The translations under genes were made by a program, and so were the position numbers. The notes beneath the pieces were generated by a model, which saw only the letters and a program-made list of their open reading frames with translations, made no database searches and was not told the origin of the DNA. Source: JBECKW01 sp040235505 (GTDB taxonomy: Bacteria > Desulfobacterota > Desulfobacteria > Desulfobacterales > JAFDDL01). Taken from it: DNA of 64,000 nucleotides. Position 1 is the first letter of the stretch. Every line of letters starts with the position of its first letter. Below, one piece after another: positions 24,799-33,589 of the stretch. The DNA lies in assembly GCA_040235505.1 (NCBI GenBank), contig JBECKW010000112.1, forward strand, positions 1 to 64,000. The letters run 5' to 3'.

Positions 24799-26826
24799 TT
24801 ACACCTCAGAGGCCGAATAAAAGGCGCTACGGATGCTCTTCTGGATATTGCCACCCATATCACTGCAGTCGCCGATGGCAAAGAATTGCTTGGCGGTGCC
24901 GTAAAACTTCAACGCCTCGTCCTTTCTCGGCTTGAATCCCGCATAGATCACCACACTGTCGGCCTTGAGCGATTTTTCAGTCCCCCCTGCATCTTTGTAT
25001 GTGACCTTTCCGGAAGAAATTCCCGTCGGGACCGCCTCGGTGATAACGAGGAAGTTCTTCAGATCCTCGTAGGTCTGGATAATCGTTTCGGGATAGTGGG
25101 GGCGGTTGTTCGGAAAGAGCTCCTTGCCCGCGGTCACCATCGTTACGTTATGACCTGCGTTGGCAAGATACATCCCCACATCCGCTCCGAATTCTCCGCC
25201 GCCTATAAATACTACGTTCTTCCCCATGGATTTTTCGTTGCTGTAGGCCTCGACAATGTTATAGACCCCTTTGCCGTCGGCGCCCGGAATGCGAGGCACG
25301 ACGGGGTCGGAACCCACTGCGACCAGGATTGTGTCGTAGCCCCCGGCTCGAATCATCTCGGGGGTGGCCTCGGTTTTCAGAAGTACTTCTACACCGGCTT
25401 TGCCCATCTGGTGAGCCAGAAAATTTTTGAAACCTTTGATGGCCCACTTGTAGGGGGAATAATCCGCATGCCGGGCAAGCCCGCCCAGGACCTCGCTCTT
25501 TTCGTAAAGGGTGACCCTGTGGCCCCGTTCCGCTGCCGTCAGAGCCGCCTTCATCCCTGCAGGCCCCCCACCAACCACCGCCACCTTCTTTGAAGCGCCG
25601 GGGGGACGGATCGATTTCACGGCCGCCGGAATTCCGACTTTGGGGTTTACGGAGCACACCGTGTACCAGGGCCCCTTGAACATGTCCTCCCCGTGGCACT
25701 TGTTGCACCGGATGCAGGGCGTGACATCTTCGCCCCGGCCGGCTGCCATCTTTTGGCCATATTCCCAGTCGCAAATAAAGGCACGGGCCAGGGTGAACAT
25801 ATCCGATTTTCCGTCTTTGAGATAGCCTTCCATCAGATCCAGATCCTGGAAGCCGCCGCCGGGGGCCACGATGACCTTGGTGCCGCTTTTCTTAATTGCC
25901 TGGGCATAGTGAATGGCATAGGGATCGCTCTTATTCGAATTCCAGGTGGTGGCGTGGGCGGCCGAGGCGTCGGCGATTCTCACCATGGCGATATCCGCCT
26001 TTCCCTCCAGTTTTTTTGCATAGGCAATAGCCTCGTCGACGGTGCCCCCGGCCTTGTAGTAGTTGTCTTCTTTATGCTGGGTGATGGACGGCTCCCGGAC
26101 AAAAATCTCGGTAATGGTCAGCATGTCCGGTACGGCTGCCTTGACCGCTTCGCATGCCGCCAAGGTCATCTTTTCATTTCCCCGGGCGACAATCTGAATC
26201 GCGTCGAAGCCGTGTGATTCATAAAACTTTGCTTCGGTAACGACATTTTCGAGTATTTTTTGATTATTTTCTTCTGAGTCTTCAGATTGGGTCCCTGGCA
26301 TACCGGGCATTCTCATCCCCGCCATGACGCCGGCACATGCCTTGGAGCCGTAAATATGAATGCCTTCAATCATCTGGTCCATGTAATTCAGGACTCCGGC
26401 GTCCTCCAGATCGTAGATCACCATGTGAGCGCTGTCGCCCTTTAGGTCTTTACGGACCCGGTTGGACATAATGCGCACGGAGATAATCCCTGCCCCGTTT
26501 TTGGCCATGTTCACGTAGTAGTCGCGCATCACCTCGGCTGGAAAGTTTTCGGGCCCCTGAAGAAAATGCGGCGTGGATTGGGGGGCCAGGAACCGGTTCT
26601 TCAACACCTGGTTTCCAATCTTTAAGGGCGAAAGAAGATGGCTGTAGCGGTCGCTTACCATCTTCAGATCAACCCCTCCCGGGGTTTCGGATGCCCTTGC
26701 GCTTTCCGGCTGCAGCGCCGGGGTTCCACTTGCAATGAATTTCCCGAGAGCCAGTGCCGAGGCAGATCCCACACCCGCGGCGGTCAGGAACTGCCGTCTT
26801 CCCATCAAAGATCTAATCAGTTTCAT
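24799..26826 (-). CDS. Tat-exported Old Yellow Enzyme / 2,4-dienoyl-CoA reductase-type FAD-FMN-Fe-S oxidoreductase
   Basis: A 675-residue protein. Residues 1-44 are a Tat signal (MGRRQFLTAAGVGSASALAL), close to that of the flavodoxin fusion. Residues about 60-385 are the FMN-binding TIM barrel (YSHLLSPLKIGNQVLKNRF); the usual His-Pro-Gly-Arg active-site segment is replaced by GVMAGMRMPGMPG. The cluster motif is CIRCNKCHGEDM with a further Cys in YTVCSVNP. Two dinucleotide folds follow (VAVVGGGPAGMKAAL; VVFIGGGEFGADVGM). It resembles exported ene- or bile-acid-type reductases but acts outside the cytoplasm. Substrate unknown. An in-frame CXXCH (CNKCH) is present. Confidence 0.88.
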   Translation of the reverse strand: MKLIRSLMGRRQFLTAAGVGSASALALGKFIASGTPALQPESARASETPGGVDLKMVSDRYSHLLSPLKIGNQVLKNRFLAPQSTPHFLQGPENFPAEVMRDYYVNMAKNGAGIISVRIMSNRVRKDLKGDSAHMVIYDLEDAGVLNYMDQMIEGIHIYGSKACAGVMAGMRMPGMPGTQSEDSEENNQKILENVVTEAKFYESHGFDAIQIVARGNEKMTLAACEAVKAAVPDMLTITEIFVREPSITQHKEDNYYKAGGTVDEAIAYAKKLEGKADIAMVRIADASAAHATTWNSNKSDPYAIHYAQAIKKSGTKVIVAPGGGFQDLDLMEGYLKDGKSDMFTLARAFICDWEYGQKMAAGRGEDVTPCIRCNKCHGEDMFKGPWYTVCSVNPKVGIPAAVKSIRPPGASKKVAVVGGGPAGMKAALTAAERGHRVTLYEKSEVLGGLARHADYSPYKWAIKGFKNFLAHQMGKAGVEVLLKTEATPEMIRAGGYDTILVAVGSDPVVPRIPGADGKGVYNIVEAYSNEKSMGKNVVFIGGGEFGADVGMYLANAGHNVTMVTAGKELFPNNRPHYPETIIQTYEDLKNFLVITEAVPTGISSGKVTYKDAGGTEKSLKADSVVIYAGFKPRKDEALKFYGTAKQFFAIGDCSDMGGNIQKSIRSAFYSASEV

Positions 26827-27191
26827 TGATTCCCCCCCTTTTTTTCTGTCGGAAATTAAGATTAAGCTACGAATATGTCTGCGACTTCATCTTTAATTCA
26901 TATTTGTTTTATTTTTCATAAAATTTAATCTTTAGTTATGATTTGGTGTGTGATGGGAATTATATACAGCCTGCCCAATTGAAAGGTAAACAGCTATCTC
27001 ATTTTTTTACGCTTTTTTACGTTTTTCGCCGATTCCGTTCCGGTCACCGCAAAGGTTTCAGCTCCAAAGTCCAGAGCTGGAATCGTAAGTATGGCTTTCA
27101 ATCTCTAAATTAATTGGCTGTTCCGAGGATTGAAATTTGAACTAAAGCAAAGATTGGCCAAACCGGGTCGTTTTGAAATTGGCTCTCCAGT
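26827..27191. other. AT-rich divergent/convergent spacer
   Basis: About 365 bp, AT-rich to 27000. It carries the promoter region of the flavin reductase (minus) and the 3' flank of the HD gene. No repeat or gene recognised. Confidence 0.45.
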
Positions 27192-27950
27192 TTATGGGAT
27201 CAGTTCAAACTCGGATTTCATCACATCACGAAGCTCTTCCCCGATGGCAAGACCGGTATCGATAAAGCCGGGACCATACTTTTTACCGGTCCGGCTGCGG
27301 AACGTCTCCCGGATTCTGACGAGGGTATCCATGCCTTCGGCATAATGGGCCACAAAACGGGAAACGGGAACCTTTGAAAAGGCAAGCATATCCCAAAGGG
27401 TAAAGGAGAAGTTGTCGGTGCCCCAACGGAATTTGTCCGCATCGTACAGACAATCGGAAATCAGTCGGCCCACCCGGGTCTGCAGGGGAAGCGTCTGCTT
27501 GAAGGCTTCGTGGTTGTATATGGCGCGGCAGATGTGGTCCACCTCTTTATCGGTGAAGGGGTAGCCGGCGAGGTATTCCCTCGCTCTTTCCGCTCCCTTT
27601 TGTGCATGGTTTTCCTCAACCCGGCAAATGTCATGAAGAAGTCCGGCGGATTGCACCAGCATCAGCAGCCGGTCGATATAAAATTTTGAATATCCGGCCG
27701 CCTGCCCCTCTATCATGACAAGCAGGCCGGCATCGACGGCAACTTTGACGGCATGTTCGAAACTGTGCCCCAGATTTTCGTTCAAGCGGCCGGAAACGAG
27801 ATTTTGAATCAGCAGGAGAGATGGATTCCTGTTCAGGAAGGAGTTGGCATAATCGTTTTCCCGGCGATATCGGCGATATAACACCGGGCGGGGATACTTC
27901 CCTGCGATGTCACGGGTTCGATTTTTCAGGATTTCGTATATGGGATCCAT
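27192..27950 (-). CDS. HD-domain phosphohydrolase-like protein
   Basis: A 252-residue protein with an HD-type metal site: GHSFEHAVKVA, then GLLHDICRVEENHAQKGAERA (HD pair at about residues 104-105), and a later DADKFRWG. This is the metal-dependent phosphohydrolase fold used by nucleotidases and cyclic-nucleotide enzymes; the substrate is not known. No membrane part. It is followed on the same strand by nothing in frame and preceded by a small anchored protein at 27984-28457. No strong ribosome site is seen at 27950. Confidence 0.8.
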   Translation of the reverse strand: MDPIYEILKNRTRDIAGKYPRPVLYRRYRRENDYANSFLNRNPSLLLIQNLVSGRLNENLGHSFEHAVKVAVDAGLLVMIEGQAAGYSKFYIDRLLMLVQSAGLLHDICRVEENHAQKGAERAREYLAGYPFTDKEVDHICRAIYNHEAFKQTLPLQTRVGRLISDCLYDADKFRWGTDNFSFTLWDMLAFSKVPVSRFVAHYAEGMDTLVRIRETFRSRTGKKYGPGFIDTGLAIGEELRDVMKSEFELIP

Positions 27951-27983
27951 CCGACAGCGGTATTTCCCCCATGATGGTTGATG

Positions 27984-28457
27984 CTATCCTTTTTTCTGCA
28001 GCGGTAGAGAGGTCTTGCAAATCCGCCACCGGCCATCTTTGTACTGAAGCTGAAAGCTTGCATCGACATCATACGTTTTTCCAAGCTTAAAGATCCCGGC
28101 GACATACACATAAAGGGGGTTGATATCAAGACGCCGGTGGGCGGTTAAATGGACGACGGCGTCCGAATGATCGAGATATTCGGTCTTCGTTTCGATGTGG
28201 GAAAGGGCATATCGGGCGCATTTCGAGGAATATCCCCGCTCAGCAGCATTCGTATCGGATGTGTAGATGTAGTTGTCGACGGATGAGGCGTCACAGAGCC
28301 AATCGGTCATGGCGGGAGAAAGCTCGTAATAATCCTTCGCAAATGAAACGGCGGCGTCCGAGGGCGTATTCGAATGATCGAGTGCAATAAGTCCGACCTC
28401 CAGAAGCAAGCCGATCAGCACAACGATAACCAGGGAAGTAATATTTTTACGGGTCAT
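27984..28457 (-). CDS. Small membrane-anchored extracytoplasmic protein
   Basis: A 157-residue protein from ATG 28457, preceded by AAGGAGAAGG. One N-terminal membrane helix (ITSLVIVVLIGLLLEVGLIA) anchors a domain of about 120 residues with a Cys pair and Tyr/Asp-rich strands (AKDYYELSPAMTDWLCD, later FQLQYKDGRWRICK). The pattern looks like NTF2-like DUF4878-type extracytoplasmic domains, but the match is weak. Function unknown. The HD-domain gene follows closely, so they may be one unit. Confidence 0.65.
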   Translation of the reverse strand: MTRKNITSLVIVVLIGLLLEVGLIALDHSNTPSDAAVSFAKDYYELSPAMTDWLCDASSVDNYIYTSDTNAAERGYSSKCARYALSHIETKTEYLDHSDAVVHLTAHRRLDINPLYVYVAGIFKLGKTYDVDASFQLQYKDGRWRICKTSLPLQKKG

Positions 28458-28613
28458 GACCTTCTCCTTGCATATCATGATGGATTGAATCGTCAGCTTT
28501 TGCATCCCGCCGGTGGAATCCTCTTCACCGGCTCAAAGGGGTCAGATACCATGGAAACCAACTCTTGACAAGAAGTTTGTCTCCCCGATGCGGAGGAACC
28601 GTATTTAAAGCGC

Positions 28614-28781
28614 GAACATCCAACGTCGAACATCCAACATCCAACGTCCAATGGAAGGATGGGCATCTGTTTTTAATATGCTCGTAAGCGTTACTTTCCT
28701 AGTGGTCCGTATTGGCCGTCGTAGGGAGCGGGGGTATCAAATGGATATAAATCCCTATTGGATGTTGGATGTTGGACGTTC
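28614..28781. repeat. Intergenic inverted repeat built from CATCCAACGTCC words
   Basis: The left arm repeats GAACATCCAACGTCGAACAT and CATCCAACGTCCAAT; the right arm has ATTGGATGTTGG then ATGTTGGACGTTC. The arms are inverted. The same words recur at 45124-45355. No gene in the 28458-28980 spacer other than this element and the promoter below. Confidence 0.8.
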
Positions 28782-28888
28782 ATTTTTCGATTCCCGGCGG
28801 CTTTTCGGCACCGTGAATCTAATTCATTAATTACAGATCTATTTAAAAAGATAATTTTATTTATTTTTATCCGCCTTTGATAAAGAGG

Positions 28889-28915
28889 TTGACAACTTGC
28901 CTGCCCGAATATAAG
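28889..28915 (+). promoter_or_regulatory. Putative sigma-70 promoter of rrf2-hmc
   Basis: TTGACA at 28889-28894 and TATAAG at 28910-28915 with a 15-bp gap, a little short of the usual 17. They lie 66 bp before the Rrf2 start codon. Confidence 0.4.
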
Positions 28916-28980
28916 AAAACTCTTTCTCGACTGTCACACTCGGGAAATAACCCGACACACAGAGTCAAGAAAGCATCCCT

Positions 28981-29415
28981 ATGCTGGTTACAAAGAAAAA
29001 TCAATATGCCCTTCGCGCGGTGTTTGAACTTGCAAAACATCAGGGGAAGGGACCCATCAAGATATCCCATATCGCAGAGGTCCAGGCGATTCCGGAACGA
29101 TTTTTAGAGGTTATCCTCGGTCAGCTGAAAAAAAGCGGTTTTGTCCAATCCAAACGAGGATATCAGGGGGGCTACCTTCTGGTGGTACCGGCGAGTGAAC
29201 TTTCCGTTGGCGATCTCATGCGGTTTCTGCAACGCAACGCCCCCACCGAGGCATGCATGGCGCCGGTACCGGAAAGCAGCTGCCCGTTTCGGGGGGACTG
29301 TGTTTTTTTCCCCATGTGGCGTCGGGTCCGGGAGGCTATCTATGATGTGTACGACCAGACGAGCATCCAGGATCTTTTGGACGATGATCGGGGTGGCAAG
29401 GGTTATCCATTGTAA
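28981..29415 (+). CDS. rrf2: Rrf2-family Fe-S-type transcriptional regulator
   Basis: A 144-residue protein with a winged helix-turn-helix (MLVTKKNQYALRAVFELAKH, then IPERFLEVILGQLKKSGFV) and three Cys in the order C-x8-C-x5-C (ACMAPVPESSCPFRGDC, about residues 97-113), where IscR/NsrR-type members bind a 2Fe-2S cluster. It probably senses redox state and controls the hmc operon that starts 46 bp after its stop. In Desulfovibrio the family's founding member lies at the end of the hmc operon; here it comes first. Confidence 0.85.
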   Translation: MLVTKKNQYALRAVFELAKHQGKGPIKISHIAEVQAIPERFLEVILGQLKKSGFVQSKRGYQGGYLLVVPASELSVGDLMRFLQRNAPTEACMAPVPESSCPFRGDCVFFPMWRRVREAIYDVYDQTSIQDLLDDDRGGKGYPL

Positions 29416-29461
29416 CCATTAGATTTTTTATGAAACGACGAGAGGTTCGGTAAGGATTGAT

Positions 29462-31078
29462 ATGATGCAGAAAAAAGCGCATGTGAAACAACTTGCTGTA
29501 TGGACGGCCGCTGCCATAATGATCTTTTTTGCCGCGGAAGCCGTCGCTTCCGTGGATACATCGACTGCCGACGAGCAGCCGCGGGCCGACATGATCACGA
29601 TCGACGGCATGAAGACATTCGGTCCCCTGGAAAGAGCTTCGGTTGAATTTCTGCATGACAAGCACACGGAAACCTTGAAGAAAGACGGAAAGGACTGCCT
29701 CGCCTGTCATATCCAGGATAAAACCTCGGGAAAGCTGAGCATCAAGTTTCAGCGTACCGAGGACAAGGACCGGCAGACCGTCATGGACACCTACCACAAG
29801 GGATGCATCTCATGCCATAACGAGCTGCTTTCCGAGGGAAAATCCAGCGGGCCGGTGGAATGTGCCGAATGCCATAACGACAAGACCAAGGCGACCTCCA
29901 ACTGGCAGGAAATCGGCATGGACCATTCCCTTCACTATCGCCATACCAAAGCCCTGGATAAAAAATGCGAAACCTGCCATCACGAATATGACCAGACCAC
30001 CAAAAAGCTTGTCTATGTAAAAGGTGAGGAAGGCACCTGCCGGTATTGCCATAAAGAACAGACCGAAGACAACCGAATCGCGATGCGGCAGGCCGCCCAT
30101 ATCGACTGTGTCAATTGCCACCGTACCCGCATTGCTCAAAACAAATCCGCGGGCCCGGTTGAGTGTGCCGGATGTCATGATCCGAAGCATCAGGCGGCGA
30201 TCGAAAAAATAGCGGACGTTCCCCGGATGGAAATGAAGCAACCGGACACCGTTTTTGTAAAGGCACAACCGGCGGATGCCACGGATACAGAGGCCATCCG
30301 GATGAAGCAGGTGCCCTTCGACCACAAAGCCCACGAAACTTACAACGATACATGCCGTGCCTGTCACCATGCAAGCATGAAGGGAAATTTGACGGGCTGT
30401 ACCGACTGCCACACGCTCAAGGGTGAAAAAGAGGGCGATTGGGTGAGCCTTGAAGAGGCCATGCACCGGAGCAAGGCGGGCGAAAGCTGTGAGGGTTGCC
30501 ACAAGGAGAAACAGACGGCAAAAGAGTGCGCCGGATGCCACGGTTCCATGGTCCAGACGGCAACGAAATCGCCGACCTATTGCAATACCTGTCACCTGGT
30601 ACCGTTGGTCGAAAAAACTGAAGGCGAAACGACACCGGCTGCTGCCGAAACGGAACCGGTTACGACCGAAACGGCTGCCGATGCCCTGGCGGCCAGGGTA
30701 CCTACCCTGGAAACCTATCCGGTGGAGGATATCCCTGAGACGGTAACCATCAAGTCCCTGTCCGAAACTTACCAGCCGGTGGAACTGCCCCACCGGAAGA
30801 TCGTGCTGACCCTGCTGAAGGGAATCCAGGGCAGCAAGCTGGCGCAATATTTCCATACGCAGCCCGGTACGCTCTGCCAGGGATGCCATCACAACAGCCC
30901 GGCGGCCGTCAAACCGCCCAAGTGCGAATCGTGTCATGGCAAGGCGTTTCAGAACGACCAGCCATACCGGCCGGGGCTCAAGGCGGCGTATCATCAGGAG
31001 TGCATGGGATGTCACAAACAAATGAATATCGAAAAACCGGCCAGCCGGGACTGTGTCGCTTGCCATAAGAAAAAGTAG
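29462..31078 (+). CDS. hmcA: HmcA: 16-heme periplasmic cytochrome c
   Basis: A 538-residue protein with a Sec signal (residues 1-30, AAAIMIFFAAEAVASV). It has exactly 16 CXXCH sites (for example CLACH, CISCH, CETCH, CRYCH, CESCH, CMGCH, CVACH), many with His pairs before them as in class III cytochromes. Sixteen hemes in one chain is the hallmark of HmcA. It takes electrons from periplasmic hydrogenase or tetraheme cytochrome c3 and passes them to the membrane complex. A Thr/Glu/Ala-rich linker between sites 12 and 13 (residues about 385-420) divides it. The start has AAGGA five bases upstream. Confidence 0.93.
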   Translation: MMQKKAHVKQLAVWTAAAIMIFFAAEAVASVDTSTADEQPRADMITIDGMKTFGPLERASVEFLHDKHTETLKKDGKDCLACHIQDKTSGKLSIKFQRTEDKDRQTVMDTYHKGCISCHNELLSEGKSSGPVECAECHNDKTKATSNWQEIGMDHSLHYRHTKALDKKCETCHHEYDQTTKKLVYVKGEEGTCRYCHKEQTEDNRIAMRQAAHIDCVNCHRTRIAQNKSAGPVECAGCHDPKHQAAIEKIADVPRMEMKQPDTVFVKAQPADATDTEAIRMKQVPFDHKAHETYNDTCRACHHASMKGNLTGCTDCHTLKGEKEGDWVSLEEAMHRSKAGESCEGCHKEKQTAKECAGCHGSMVQTATKSPTYCNTCHLVPLVEKTEGETTPAAAETEPVTTETAADALAARVPTLETYPVEDIPETVTIKSLSETYQPVELPHRKIVLTLLKGIQGSKLAQYFHTQPGTLCQGCHHNSPAAVKPPKCESCHGKAFQNDQPYRPGLKAAYHQECMGCHKQMNIEKPASRDCVACHKKK

Positions 31079-31121
31079 CGTATTGCGTTAATTCCCGACT
31101 CGAATATTTGAGGTGTCATCA

Positions 31122-32258
31122 ATGAGTATTTCACGGAGAAAGTTTTTAGGATGGATGGGAGCCGCCGGTGCCGCGACCATGGTGGGAAAAACGGCAACCG
31201 CCTCGACCAACAAGGAATTCCCCGGATACCCCGGGAGCCACGGCGTCCTGTATGACGCCACGCGCTGCGTCGGCTGCCGACGTTGCGAAGAGGGATGCAA
31301 CAAGGTCAACGAGCTGCCGGCTCCGGACCGGCCGTTCGAGGACCTTTCGGTGCTGGATGAAAAACGCCGCACGGATGCCACCCACTTCACCGTGGTGAAT
31401 GAGTACAAAAAAACCGGCGGGGAAGCCGGGCCGGTGTTCCGGAAAATTCAGTGCAACCACTGCCTGGAGCCCGCCTGCGCCAATGTCTGCTTCGTCAAGG
31501 CGTTCACGAAAACCGAAACCGGCGCGGTGGTCTACAACCCGAATGTCTGTGTGGGATGCCGTTACTGCATGATCGCCTGCCCCTTTGAAATCCCGGCCTA
31601 CGAGTACAACGAGCCGCTGACGCCCCGGGTCCGCAAATGCACCATGTGCTACCCGAGAATCGTAAAGGGACAGCTTCCGGGTTGCGTGGAGGCCTGCCCC
31701 ATGGAGGCGCTGACCTTCGGAACACGCGAGGATCTTCTGAAAATCGCCCGGGACCGGATCGAGAACTATCCGGATCGCTATATTGATCATATTTACGGAG
31801 AACGGGAAATGGGCGGCACAAGCTGGCTCTATATCTCCGGAGTTCCTTTCAAAGAAATCGGCCTTCGGGAGGATCTCGGCACCAAGCCCGCACCGGAATT
31901 CACGCTCGGTGCACTCAGTGGCGTGCCCATGGTGATCGGTCTGTGGCCGGTTCTTCTGACCGGTATTTATGCGATAAACAAACGCAAGGAAAAAATCGCT
32001 GCAAAAGAACAATCCGAAGCTGTAACCGCCGCAGTGGACGCCGCCAATGATGACGCCACCCAAAAACTTTCCGCATCACTGGAAAAGGCGGAAAAAGACA
32101 AGACCTCGGCCATCGACAAGGCCGTGAAAAAAGCCCTTGAAGAAGCGGAAAAAGCCCGCGCCGAGGAGGAAGCGGCCAAAGCTCAGGCCGAGGCCCCGGA
32201 GAGTGCACAAGCACCTGAAGAAGATTCCGAGAAAGATACACCACAGGAGGATGCCTGA
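31122..32258 (+). CDS. hmcB: HmcB: Tat-type periplasmic Fe-S subunit with charged coiled-coil tail
   Basis: A 378-residue protein from ATG 31122 (GAGGTG upstream). Residues 1-28 are a twin-arginine signal (SRRKFLGWMGAAGAA). Four 4Fe-4S motifs follow in the usual polyferredoxin order (CVGCRRCEEGC; CNHCLEPACANVC; CVGCRYCMIACP; CTMCYPRIVKGQLPGCVEAC). One membrane helix near residue 270-288 (SGVPMVIGLWPVLLTGIYA) anchors it, and about 85 Ala/Lys/Glu-rich residues form a likely coiled coil on the far side. It links HmcA to HmcC. Its stop overlaps the hmcC start (ATGA-type). Confidence 0.92.
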   Translation: MSISRRKFLGWMGAAGAATMVGKTATASTNKEFPGYPGSHGVLYDATRCVGCRRCEEGCNKVNELPAPDRPFEDLSVLDEKRRTDATHFTVVNEYKKTGGEAGPVFRKIQCNHCLEPACANVCFVKAFTKTETGAVVYNPNVCVGCRYCMIACPFEIPAYEYNEPLTPRVRKCTMCYPRIVKGQLPGCVEACPMEALTFGTREDLLKIARDRIENYPDRYIDHIYGEREMGGTSWLYISGVPFKEIGLREDLGTKPAPEFTLGALSGVPMVIGLWPVLLTGIYAINKRKEKIAAKEQSEAVTAAVDAANDDATQKLSASLEKAEKDKTSAIDKAVKKALEEAEKARAEEEAAKAQAEAPESAQAPEEDSEKDTPQEDA

Positions 32259-33430
32259 TGTCTCGCGATACCAAAACCAACGGCAAGCCGCTCTTGACGC
32301 CGTTTAACCTCGTTGCCGGAATTATTCTGATTATCGGCGCCGTCGTGACCTTTCTGCGGTTCACCCGGGGTCTGGGGCCGGTGACCAACCTGTCGAACTA
32401 TAACCCCTGGGGAATCTGGATCGGGTTCGACCTGCTGGTTGGGGTAGCGCTCGCGGCCGGGGGATTTGTCACCTCTGCGGCCTGCTATATTTTCGGCATG
32501 AAAAAATTCCATTCGGCCGTTCGACCCGCGATCCTCACCGGCTTCCTCGGCTACGCCATGGTGGTGCTCGCCCTGAACTACGATGTCGGCCGGCCCTGGC
32601 GCTTGCCCTACCCCTTCATCGTCTCCCAGGGAACCACCTCCATGCTCTTCGAAGTGGGTGCCTGCGTGGCCCTGTACCTCACGGTGCTGTTTCTTGAGTT
32701 CTCACCGGCGGCGCTGGAATGGCTGGGGTTGAAAAAACTTCGGAATGTCCTGCATTCGGTGACGCTGGTGCTGACCATTTTAGGGGTGATTCTCTCGACG
32801 CTGCATCAGTCATCCCTGGGAGCACTCTTCTTGATCGCACCATCAAAATTGCACCCACTATGGTACTCGTCCTATCTGCCCATCTATTTCTTCATTTCAG
32901 CCGTCATCGCCGGGCTTTCCATGGTAATTTTCGAGGGCACCCTTTCACATCACTACTTTGAAGACAAGATGGATAAAACCCATATGGAAGAAAAGGATGG
33001 GGTGGTGCTGGGGTTCGGCAAGGCGGCTTCCTGGGTGCTGGCCGGATACTTCATCATCAAGGTTATCGGGATTGCGGTAGACAACAACTGGCATTATCTT
33101 GCCACCGGCTACGGTGCCTGGTACCTGGTGGAGATTTTGGGGTTTGTGGCCCTGCCCTGCTTCCTGTATGCCATTGGCACCCGGGAAAAGAACCTCACCC
33201 TCATTAAATGGACTGCGGCCTGGACCGTGCTGGGCATCATGGTGAACCGCCTGAACGTTTCGCTCATTGCCTTCAACTGGCAACTGCCTTCAAGTGAGCG
33301 GTATTTCCCCAGTTGGATGGAGATTTCCATCACGCTTTTCGTTATCACCATCGGGATACTGGTGTTTCGTTTCATCGTCACCCGCATGCCGATTTTTTAC
33401 GAACATCCCGAATACGGCGATTCACACTAG
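32258..33430 (+). CDS. hmcC: HmcC: NrfD-type integral membrane subunit
   Basis: A 390-residue polytopic protein of the NrfD/PsrC family with about ten membrane helices. It begins in the cytoplasm and shows the family pattern NLSNYNPWGIWIGFDLLVG and DVGRPWRLPYPF near its N-terminal half. It probably binds menaquinone and passes electrons between HmcB and the quinone pool or HmcE. Start overlaps hmcB by one base. A ribosome site is in the hmcB end (CAGGAGG). Confidence 0.92.
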   Translation: MSRDTKTNGKPLLTPFNLVAGIILIIGAVVTFLRFTRGLGPVTNLSNYNPWGIWIGFDLLVGVALAAGGFVTSAACYIFGMKKFHSAVRPAILTGFLGYAMVVLALNYDVGRPWRLPYPFIVSQGTTSMLFEVGACVALYLTVLFLEFSPAALEWLGLKKLRNVLHSVTLVLTILGVILSTLHQSSLGALFLIAPSKLHPLWYSSYLPIYFFISAVIAGLSMVIFEGTLSHHYFEDKMDKTHMEEKDGVVLGFGKAASWVLAGYFIIKVIGIAVDNNWHYLATGYGAWYLVEILGFVALPCFLYAIGTREKNLTLIKWTAAWTVLGIMVNRLNVSLIAFNWQLPSSERYFPSWMEISITLFVITIGILVFRFIVTRMPIFYEHPEYGDSH

Positions 33431-33442
33431 AGGAGGCCTGTC

Positions 33443-33574
33443 ATGCACGGGATTTATTACACGCTTCAGCAATTTCTGACCCACGCCAAGGGGGTCACCT
33501 ACATCATCATGGTGCTGGCACTGCTTGCCTTTCTGGGGTTCTGGCGGTTTCTGGCAGGAAACGACGAAGACTAA
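33443..33574 (+). CDS. hmcD: HmcD: small single-helix membrane subunit
   Basis: A 43-residue protein not seen by length-based gene finding. ATG 33443 has AGGAGG six bases before it. The product starts MHGIYYTLQQFLTHAKGV, has one membrane helix (YIIMVLALLAFLGFWRFL), and ends NDED. Its place and size fit HmcD, whose function is unclear. Hmc operons keep such a small gene between hmcC and hmcE. Confidence 0.85.
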   Translation: MHGIYYTLQQFLTHAKGVTYIIMVLALLAFLGFWRFLAGNDED

Positions 33575-33589
33575 AGGAGAGAAACAGCC

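Noticed and set aside
28614..28781. CRISPR array
   Set aside because: Repeated words are short, irregular and inverted; no regular spacers and no cas genes.
29810..31066. 418-residue minus-strand frame
   Set aside because: Opposite hmcA, whose 16 heme sites prove the plus strand.
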